Program-made: the position numbers and the translations under genes
Notes under the pieces: generated by a model
The model's input: only the letters and a program-made list of their open reading frames with translations
What the model was told of the DNA's origin: nothing
Databases searched by the model: none
NCBI RefSeq assembly: GCF_044792555.1
Contig: NZ_CP126238.1
Span: forward strand, 2,666,001 to 2,730,000
Source of the DNA: Alicycliphilus denitrificans_A
GTDB taxonomy: Bacteria > Pseudomonadota > Gammaproteobacteria > Burkholderiales > Burkholderiaceae_C
DNA: 64,000 nt
Direction of reading: 5' to 3'
Shown here: positions 58,401 through 64,000 of the stretch, one piece after another
How positions within the stretch are numbered: position 1 is the stretch's first letter
Layout: each line of letters starts with the position of its first letter

Positions 58401-59512
58401 AAGGGGCTGGCAATATGCTCGGGCCGGCCCACAGTGCTGCCCCAGAGCTTGGAGACAGTGAAGCCGGTCAGGCCGGCCTTGGGCTCGGAGCCGCGGCCCG
58501 TCGCGCCCTCGTCGCGGATCTCGCCGCCCGCGCCGGTGGCGGCGCCGGGGAAGGGCGAGATGGCCGTGGGGTGGTTGTGCGTCTCCACCTTCATCAGCAC
58601 ATGGTGGGTGCCACTTCGCTTTTGATAGCTGGGTGCGCTTGCCTGATCTGCGAAAGAGTTGAATTTTGCAAAAAACTGCTCGACCTCGCTGCCCTCCATG
58701 ATGGAGGCGTTGTCGGCATAGGCCACGATGGTGTGCTGGGGCGAGACGGCCTCGGTGTTGCGGATCATGCCGAACAGGCTTTTCTCCTGCGCCACGCCGT
58801 CGATGGTGAACTGGGCGTTGAAGATCTTGTGGCGGCAATGCTCGCTGTTGGCCTGGGCGAACATCATCAGTTCCACGTCCGTGGGGTTGCGCGCCAGGCC
58901 CGTGAAGGCCGCGACCAGGTAGTCGATTTCGTCGTCGGCCAGCGCCAGGCCCCAGGCTTTGTTGGCGGCCTCCAAGGCGGCGCGGCCGCCCTTCAGTACA
59001 TCGACGAAGGCCATGGGCTCGGCCTGCAGCTCGGTGAACAGCCGCTCGGCTTCGGCGCGCGAGGCGACCACCGATTCGGTCATGCGGTCGTGCAAGAGCG
59101 CCGCGACCTGCTGCAGCTGTGCCGCATCCAGCTCGGGCTTGCCGCCAAGCAGTCCGCTCTTGAGGCTGATGCGGTACTCGGTGATGCGCTCCACACGGCG
59201 CACGGCCAGGCCGCAGTTGTGGGCGATATCGGTGGCCTTGGAGGCCCAGGGCGAGACCGTGCCCAGGCGCGGCGTGACCAGCAGCACCACGCCATCCTGC
59301 GGGCCGGCGTAGGGGTCGCCATAGGCCAACAGCGCGGTCAGCCGCTCCAGCGCGGCGGGAGTAGGGGCGGCGTCCTGCGCCACCAGGTGCACATGGCGCG
59401 CGGCCAGGCCTTCGATCTTGGGGTGGATGGCCTGCAGCTGGGGCAGCAGTTGCTGGGCGCGAAAGGTGCTGAGGGCATTGCCGCCCTCCAGCTGGGTGAT
59501 GTGCAAGGTCAC
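55493..59512 (-). CDS. purL: Phosphoribosylformylglycinamidine synthase
   Basis: Large single-chain FGAM synthase, 1339 residues, for the fourth purine step: FGAR, glutamine and ATP to FGAM. Motifs: LMKVETHNHPTAISPFPG at about 305, GGAASSMATGTN in the ATP site, and a C-terminal glutaminase with the nucleophile Cys in GVCNGCQMF at about 1185 and the His-Glu pair near the end (MPHPERAFRN). The start at 59512 is GTG, giving the expected TLHITQLEGGNALS N-terminus; an ATG upstream would add a non-conserved stretch. Residues about 280-299 come from a copy of the dispersed repeat. Confidence 0.95.
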   Translation of the reverse strand: MTLHITQLEGGNALSTFRAQQLLPQLQAIHPKIEGLAARHVHLVAQDAAPTPAALERLTALLAYGDPYAGPQDGVVLLVTPRLGTVSPWASKATDIAHNCGLAVRRVERITEYRISLKSGLLGGKPELDAAQLQQVAALLHDRMTESVVASRAEAERLFTELQAEPMAFVDVLKGGRAALEAANKAWGLALADDEIDYLVAAFTGLARNPTDVELMMFAQANSEHCRHKIFNAQFTIDGVAQEKSLFGMIRNTEAVSPQHTIVAYADNASIMEGSEVEQFFAKFNSFADQASAPSYQKRSGTHHVLMKVETHNHPTAISPFPGAATGAGGEIRDEGATGRGSEPKAGLTGFTVSKLWGSTVGRPEHIASPLQIMTEGPLGGAAFNNEFGRPNLCGYFREYEQQVGEITRGYHKPIMIAGGLGTIDAQHTKKILFPAGTLLIQLGGPGMRIGMGGGAASSMATGTNAAELDFDSVQRGNPEIERRAQEVINHCWAQGAANPILAIHDVGAGGLSNAFPELTNDAGRGARFDLRAVQLEESGLAPKEIWSNESQERYVLAIAPESLAQFTAFCERERCPFAVIGTATDERQLVLEDTAVADGDQKYPVDMPMDVLLGKPPKMHRDVKSVQRSFAPIQLDGLPLEKAVIEVLAHPTVASKRFLINIGDRAVGGLTHRDQMVGPWQVPVADVAVTLADYRGFAGEAMAMGERTPLAAINAPASGRMAVAEAITNLLAAPIELPRVKLSANWMAACGEPGEDAALYETVKAVGMELCPALGISIPVGKDSLSMRTQWSEGGEVKKVTSPVSLIVTAFATLSDVRGTLTPQLDAREEDSTLVLIDLGRGKMRMGGSILGQVLGQSGNEVPDLDDAKDLVALVNAVNTLRAQGQILAYHDKGDGGLLATVAEMAFAGQVGVALNVDLLITEGDGISDSRMDSGEGKNWGAQVSGRREAQTLAALFNEELGVVLQIRTADRAAVMQTLREHGLVQCSHTIGKTRPATSPVDAGKGELQVWRDAKKVFGATLSDLHQVWDAVSWKICLQRDNPACADSEHAAMGDPANPGLHVSLSFDPQDDVAAPYLNLARPRVAVLREQGVNSHVEMAYAFTEAGFEAFDVHMTDLQAGRARLQDFAGVVACGGFSYGDTLGAGIGWARSITFNERLSEQFQQFFGRADTFALGVCNGCQMFAELADIIPGAQDWPRFTTNQSHRFEARLSMVEVLDSPSLFLQGMAGSRLPIVVSHGEGYANFARRGNADKAVAAMRFVDNHGQPTEQYPFNPNGSPGGLTAVTTQDGRFTAMMPHPERAFRNIQMSWTDLAATGGLEALSPWMRIWRNARKWVG
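58617..58674. repeat. Dispersed hairpin repeat, copy 13, inside purL
   Basis: CTTTTGATAGCTGGGTGCGCTTGCC then a decayed arm GAAAGAGTTGAATTTTGC. The purL frame stays open; the copy encodes residues about 280-299, directly before the conserved LMKVETHNHP. Confidence 0.55.
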
Positions 59513-59703
59513 GGTATGGCGGCCTGGAGTGGTGGGAGGAAAAGGCTTTGCTGCCGCAGGGCGCGGATGGCCGCTGAATGGGGCCACCGCGCCCGGCGGC
59601 GCGTATGCGTGGTAACCCGACATTTTAACGGCGACCACCTTGCCGCGCAGGCGGGGTGGGCAAGCGTCTGCAGGGGGTAAATGCGAATGGGATAATTTCC
59701 GCC

Positions 59704-60522
59704 ATGAGCAGCATCACCATCAAAGACTCCCAGGGCATTGCCGGCATGCGCGAGGCCTGCCGCCTGGCATCCGAAGTGCTGGACTACATAGCACCCCATA
59801 TCAAGCCTGGCATCACCACCCTGGAGATCGACCGCCTGGGCGCCGAGTGCATGGCAGCCCAAGGCACCGTGTCCGCCACCGTCGGCTACCAGCCACCGGG
59901 CTACCCGCCCTACCCCGGTCACCTGTGCACCTCGGTCAACCATGTGGTGTGCCACGGCATACCGAACGAAAAGCCGCTGAAGAAGGGCGACATCGTCAAT
60001 GTGGACGTGACGGTGATCACCAAGGATGGCTGGTACGGCGACAACAGCCGCATGTACCTGATCGGTGAATGCTCGATCGCCGCCAGGCGGCTGTCGTCCC
60101 TGACCTATGAGGCCATGTGGCTGGGCATACAGCAGGTCAAGCCCGGCGCACGCCTGGGCGACATCGGCCACGCCATCCAGAAATTTGCCGAGGGCCACGG
60201 CCTGTCGGTGGTGCGTGAGTTCTGCGGCCACGGCATAGGCCAGAAGTTCCACGAAGACCCCCAGGTGCTGCACTACGGCCGCCCCGGCACCGGCCAGGAA
60301 CTGGTGCCGGGCATGACCTTCACCATCGAGCCCATGCTGAACCAGGGCAAGCGCGACATCAAGGAACTGGGCAACGACGGCTGGACCATCATCACCAAGG
60401 ACCGCAGCCTGTCGGCGCAGTGGGAACACACGGTGCTGGTCACGCCCACGGGCTACGACGTGCTCACGCTCTCGACCGGATCGCCCGCCCTGCCCTCCTT
60501 CGTGACTACGACCACCACCTGA
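59704..60522 (+). CDS. map: Methionine aminopeptidase, type I
   Basis: Metalloenzyme of 272 residues that removes the initiator methionine. Metal ligands fit the conserved segments: DVTVITKDGWYGDNS (two Asp), GHGIGQKFHEDP (His), FTIEPML (Glu) and WEHTVLV (Glu), with His in VVCHGIPN at about 85. ATG at 59704. It is divergent from purL (191 bases between starts) and ends 31 bases before glnD on the same strand. Confidence 0.95.
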   Translation: MSSITIKDSQGIAGMREACRLASEVLDYIAPHIKPGITTLEIDRLGAECMAAQGTVSATVGYQPPGYPPYPGHLCTSVNHVVCHGIPNEKPLKKGDIVNVDVTVITKDGWYGDNSRMYLIGECSIAARRLSSLTYEAMWLGIQQVKPGARLGDIGHAIQKFAEGHGLSVVREFCGHGIGQKFHEDPQVLHYGRPGTGQELVPGMTFTIEPMLNQGKRDIKELGNDGWTIITKDRSLSAQWEHTVLVTPTGYDVLTLSTGSPALPSFVTTTTT

Positions 60523-60553
60523 GCACGGGGCTGGCGCATACGACTCCTGCCTC

Positions 60554-63175
60554 ATGCCATCGTCCCAGCCACCATCTGCCGATCCCGCCGCGCTGCACGC
60601 GCTGCGCGACGGTTACCGCCGGGACAAGGACGCCCTGCTGACCAGGCTGCAGGTGCCCGGCGCCTCCACGCGCGGCATCCGCAGCCTGTTGCGCAAGCTC
60701 TCCGCGCTGGCCGACGGCTTGCTGTGCCGGCTATGGACGCGCGCTCAGCTGCCGCCGGGCTGGGCGCTGGTGGCCGTGGGCGGCTATGGCCGTGGCCAGC
60801 TGTTCCCGCATTCCGACGTGGATGTGCTGCTGCTGCTGCCCGACGGTACGGCGGCGGCCGACGACGCGGCGCGCCAGCCCATCGAGGCCTTCATCGGCAG
60901 TTGCTGGGATGCGGGCCTGGAGATAGGTTCCAGCGTGCGCACCGCGGGCGAATGCCTGAGCGAGTCCGCCGCCGATGTGACGGTGCAGACTGCGCTGCTG
61001 GAATCGCGCCTGCTGTGCGGCAGCGCTGCGCTGTTCGAGGAGTTCCGCCAGCGCTATGACGCGCAGATGGATCCGCGCGCCTTCCTGGTCGCCAAGACGC
61101 TGGAAATGCGCCAGCGCCACACCAAGTACGAAGACACGCCCTACGCGCTGGAGCCCAACTGCAAGGAGTCACCCGGCGGCCTGCGCGACCTGCAGCTCAT
61201 CCTGTGGACCGCCCGCGCCGCAGGCCTGGGCCGCAACTGGCGCGAGCTGGCGGCCAACGGCCTGGCCACGCCCTTCGAGGTGCGGCAGATCGAGCGCAAC
61301 GAGGCGCTGCTGCTCCTGATCCGCGCGCGCCTGCACCTGCTGGCCGGGCGGCGCGAGGACCGCCTGGTATTCGATATGCAGACAGCCGTGGCCGAGGGCC
61401 TGGGCTACCGCTCCACGGCGCCGGACGGCCGGCGCCTGGCCATGCGCGCCAGCGAAACGCTGATGCGCCGCTACTACTGGGCCGCCAAGGCCGTGTCGCA
61501 GCTCAGCCAGATCCTGCTGCTGGGTATCGAGGAGCGGCTCAACCCCTCGACGCACGAGCCGCGCCCCATCAACCCGCGCTTCTTCGAGAAGGCCGGGCTG
61601 ATCGAGGTGGCCAGCGACGACCTGTACGAGCGGCACCCGCACGCCATCCTGGAGACCTTCCTGCTCTACGAGAGCACGCTGGGCCTGAAGGATCTGTCGG
61701 CGCGCACGCTGCGCGCGCTCTACAACGCGCGCGCCGTGATGGACGGGGGCTTTCGCCGCGACCCGGCCAACCGCGCGCTGTTCATGCAGATCCTGCGCCA
61801 GCCGCGCGGCATCACGCACGCCATGCGGCTCATGAACCAGACCTCGGTGCTGGGGCGCTACCTGTGGCCCTTCAGGCGCATCGTCGGCCAGATGCAGCAC
61901 GACCTGTTCCACGTCTACACGGTGGACCAGCACATCCTGATGGTGCTGCGCAACGTGCGGCGCTTCTTCATGGCCGAGCATGCGCACGAATACCCGTTCT
62001 GCTCGCAGCTGGCCGCGGGCTGGGACAAGCCCTGGATCCTGTACGTCGCGGCGCTGTTCCACGACATCGGCAAGGGCCGCGGCGGCGACCATTCGCGGAT
62101 CGGCGCACAGGAGGCGCGGCGCTTTTGCCGCGCGCATGGCGTAGAGAGCGAGGATGCGCGGCTCATCGAATTCCTCGTCGCCGAGCACCTGAGCATGAGC
62201 CAGGTAGCGCAGAAGCAGGACCTGTCCGACCCCGGCGTGATCGCGGCGTTCGCCAAGCGCGTGGGCAACGAGCGCTACCTCACCGCCCTGTACCTGCTCA
62301 CCGTGGCCGACATTCGCGGCACATCTCCGAAGGTCTGGAATGCCTGGAAGGGCAAGCTGCTGGAAGACCTGTACCGCGCCACGCTGCGCGTGCTGGGCGG
62401 GCGCGCGCCCGACCCAGCCGCCGAGATCGAGGCGCGCAAGCGCGAGGCGCTGATCCTGCTGGCCCTGAGCGCGCTGCCGCACGAGGCGCACAAGCGCCTG
62501 TGGGAGACGCTGGACGTGAGCTACTTCATGCGCCACGAGGCGCCCGACATCGCCTGGCACACGCGCCACCTCTCGCGCCATGTGGGCAGTACGCGGGCCA
62601 TCGTGCGCGCCCGGCTGTCGCTGGCCGGGGAGGGGCTGGAGGTGCTGGTCTACGCCCCGGACCGGGCCGACCTGTTCGCCCGCATCTGCGGCTACTTCGA
62701 CCGCGCGGGCTTCTCCATCCTGGACGCGCGCGTGCACACGGCACGCAACGGCCACGCGCTGGACACTTTCCAGGTCGTGGCTGCAAACCAGCCTGGCGCC
62801 TACCGTGAGCTCATCCATATGGTCGAAAACGACCTGCAGCGCGCCATCGAGGACCAAGGAGCGCTGCCCGAGCCGGCACGCAGGCGCGTTTCGCGCCGCG
62901 TCAAGAGCTTTCCCATCGCGCCGCGCGTCACGCTGCGCCCCGACGAAAAGGCCCAGCGCTGGCTCATCAGCATCTCGGCAAGCGACCGCGCCGGCCTGCT
63001 GTACATGGTGGCGCGCGTGCTCTCGCGCCATGGTCTGAACGTGCAGCTGGCCAAGGTCAGCACCCTGGGCGAGCGCGTGGAGGACACCTTTTTGGTGCAG
63101 GGTACGGAACTGCAGAGCAACGCGCAGCAGATCCGCATCGAGACCGAGCTGCTGCAGGCGCTGGCCGATCAGTAG
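60554..63175 (+). CDS. glnD: PII uridylyltransferase / uridylyl-removing enzyme
   Basis: Nitrogen-sensing enzyme of 873 residues. The nucleotidyltransferase domain (VAVGGYGRGQLFPHSDVDVL at about 72, two Asp) adds UMP to PII when nitrogen is low. A central HD domain (LFHDIGKGRGGDHS at about 505) removes it. Two C-terminal ACT domains sense glutamine. ATG at 60554. Companion genes glnB and glnA are not here. It is next to map, as often in betaproteobacteria. Confidence 0.95.
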   Translation: MPSSQPPSADPAALHALRDGYRRDKDALLTRLQVPGASTRGIRSLLRKLSALADGLLCRLWTRAQLPPGWALVAVGGYGRGQLFPHSDVDVLLLLPDGTAAADDAARQPIEAFIGSCWDAGLEIGSSVRTAGECLSESAADVTVQTALLESRLLCGSAALFEEFRQRYDAQMDPRAFLVAKTLEMRQRHTKYEDTPYALEPNCKESPGGLRDLQLILWTARAAGLGRNWRELAANGLATPFEVRQIERNEALLLLIRARLHLLAGRREDRLVFDMQTAVAEGLGYRSTAPDGRRLAMRASETLMRRYYWAAKAVSQLSQILLLGIEERLNPSTHEPRPINPRFFEKAGLIEVASDDLYERHPHAILETFLLYESTLGLKDLSARTLRALYNARAVMDGGFRRDPANRALFMQILRQPRGITHAMRLMNQTSVLGRYLWPFRRIVGQMQHDLFHVYTVDQHILMVLRNVRRFFMAEHAHEYPFCSQLAAGWDKPWILYVAALFHDIGKGRGGDHSRIGAQEARRFCRAHGVESEDARLIEFLVAEHLSMSQVAQKQDLSDPGVIAAFAKRVGNERYLTALYLLTVADIRGTSPKVWNAWKGKLLEDLYRATLRVLGGRAPDPAAEIEARKREALILLALSALPHEAHKRLWETLDVSYFMRHEAPDIAWHTRHLSRHVGSTRAIVRARLSLAGEGLEVLVYAPDRADLFARICGYFDRAGFSILDARVHTARNGHALDTFQVVAANQPGAYRELIHMVENDLQRAIEDQGALPEPARRRVSRRVKSFPIAPRVTLRPDEKAQRWLISISASDRAGLLYMVARVLSRHGLNVQLAKVSTLGERVEDTFLVQGTELQSNAQQIRIETELLQALADQ

Positions 63176-63179
63176 CTCA

Positions 63180-64000
63180 TCAGTGCGCGTGTGCGCCGGC
63201 CACGGGCACCAGCTTGCCGCTCTTGTCGTAGAGCTTGCCGTCCACCACCACATCACCGTCATACAGGCTGGCCAGCACCTGCGCGCTCAACGTGCGGTCC
63301 GAGGCCGCGACAAACACTGATTGCTGGTCTGAATTGCCCCGCTTGAAGTGGTTGAACAGCAGGTTGAGCACGATGGCGACCAGGGCGGTGGCGCTGATGC
63401 CGGAATGGAAAATGGTGGCGAACCAGTCGGGGAACTGTGCGTAAAACTTGGGCGCGACCACGGGAATCAGCCCCGCGCCCACCGAGGTGGCGACCACGAT
63501 CAGGTTCATGTTGTTCTGATAGTCCACCTTGGACAGGGTGCGTATGCCGCTGGCCGCCACCGTACCAAACAGCACCAGCCCGGCACCACCGAGCACCGAC
63601 GGCGGCACGCAGGCCACCACGCGGCCCATGATGGGCAGCACGCCCAGGGCGATCAGGATCAGGCCGCTGTAGGCCACGACGAAGCGGCTCTTGACGCCGG
63701 TGACGGCCACCAGGCCCACGTTTTGCGCAAAGGCGCTTTGCGTGAACGAGCCGAACAGCGGCGCGACAATGCTCGACAGCATGTCGGCGCGCAGACCGTC
63801 GCCCAGGCGGCGCGAATCAACGCGCGTACCCACAATGTCGCCGACCGCCAGCACATCGGCCGAGGTCTCGACCAGGATCACCAGGATGACGATGAACATC
63901 GACAGAATGGCCGCCAGGTTGAACACCGGCCAGCCAAAGTGCAGCGGCGCAGGGAGGGCAAACCACGCGCCTTGCGCCACCTGCGAAAATCCGCCTTGCC
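63180..64000 (-). CDS. NCS2-family nucleobase permease, C-terminal part
   Basis: The start lies beyond the right edge; 272 codons and the stop are visible. This is a membrane permease of the nucleobase:cation symporter-2 family (UraA/PbuX type) for uracil, xanthine or urate. The segment VILVETSADVLAVGD contains the conserved glutamate that binds base and proton, and QSAFAQNVGLVAVTGVKSR the second conserved motif. The visible part has seven or eight spans. The end is His-rich (GAHAH), which is odd and may bind metal. Convergent with glnD, 4 bases apart. Confidence 0.88.
   Translation of the reverse strand, partial: QGGFSQVAQGAWFALPAPLHFGWPVFNLAAILSMFIVILVILVETSADVLAVGDIVGTRVDSRRLGDGLRADMLSSIVAPLFGSFTQSAFAQNVGLVAVTGVKSRFVVAYSGLILIALGVLPIMGRVVACVPPSVLGGAGLVLFGTVAASGIRTLSKVDYQNNMNLIVVATSVGAGLIPVVAPKFYAQFPDWFATIFHSGISATALVAIVLNLLFNHFKRGNSDQQSVFVAASDRTLSAQVLASLYDGDVVVDGKLYDKSGKLVPVAGAHAH

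Noticed and set aside
55613..59680. Open frame of about 1355 codons antisense to purL
   Set aside because: Same shadow effect; the product is His/Gly/Ala-rich, and purL is certain.
1..64000. CRISPR arrays, tRNA or rRNA genes
   Set aside because: No regular direct repeats with spacers, no cloverleaf-like segment with a recognisable T-loop, and no rRNA sequence was seen by eye; a tRNA scan would be needed to be certain.

Overview
The window looks like part of the chromosome of a Burkholderiales bacterium, most likely a member of the Comamonadaceae (Acidovorax/Alicycliphilus-type). The reasons are the high GC content, the class I polyhydroxyalkanoate cluster phaC-phaA-phaB, a betaproteobacterial SAH riboswitch, a PEP-CTERM protein, and the gene content and protein style throughout. 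Almost everything is housekeeping or core metabolism. No rRNA, tRNA, CRISPR array or intact prophage was seen.

Layout. 1-2.5 kb: end of a glycine betaine/proline ABC importer (proW end, proX) and a Crp/Fnr regulator. 2.5-5.8 kb: two unrelated fumarases, class II fumC and iron-sulfur class I, divergently transcribed around a 167-bp palindromic MITE-like repeat. 5.8-7.3 kb: a complete IS4-family element with 19-bp inverted repeats and a 10-bp target duplication, inserted in the rho-independent terminator of the class I fumarase. 7.5-12.8 kb: an exported protein of unknown function, a membrane diguanylate cyclase, a TerB-like gene behind a clear S-adenosylhomocysteine riboswitch, a small gene of unknown function and a phage-type GH19 endolysin. 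12.8-19 kb: pmbA, darP-mogA, a nitroreductase, cysE, trmJ, suhB. 19.2-22.9 kb: a TRAP transporter whose binding-protein gene faces the membrane genes across a shared terminator. 23-26.1 kb: isoprenoid operon xseB-ispA-dxs. 26.2-30 kb: a possible small RNA or leader, a Rieske oxygenase, a DMT exporter, a VOC protein and a sulfurtransferase. 30-34 kb: phaC-phaA-phaB. 34-37.5 kb: pgeF-maiA divergent from a fumarylacetoacetase-family gene, a NUDIX hydrolase and a GYD protein. 37.7-48.1 kb: a class A penicillin-binding protein and the tight operon smc-zipA-ligA-patatin. 48.3-55.4 kb: a PEP-CTERM protein behind a sigma-54 promoter, ynfA, a CHASE-PAS-GGDEF-EAL protein, a C40 peptidase, an OmpW-like protein and a DUF808 protein. 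55.5-64 kb: purL, map, glnD and the end of an NCS2 permease.

Two things run through the window. First, a dispersed hairpin repeat built from arms like ATAGCTnnnAGCGCTT and AAGCGCTnnnAGCTAT occurs about 13 times. Nine copies lie between genes, several placed to act as terminators, and four lie inside genes as in-frame peptide-coding insertions (trmJ, pgeF, the ligA N-terminus, purL). Second, there are several RNA or promoter signals that gene calling alone would miss: the SAH riboswitch in front of a gene outside the methyl cycle, the sigma-54 promoter of the PEP-CTERM gene, and a TATAAT-hairpin-T6 unit before the Rieske gene.

Start codons were chosen from ribosome-binding sites, signal peptides and known family lengths. 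Homology statements rest on recognition of motifs and family knowledge, since no search could be run.
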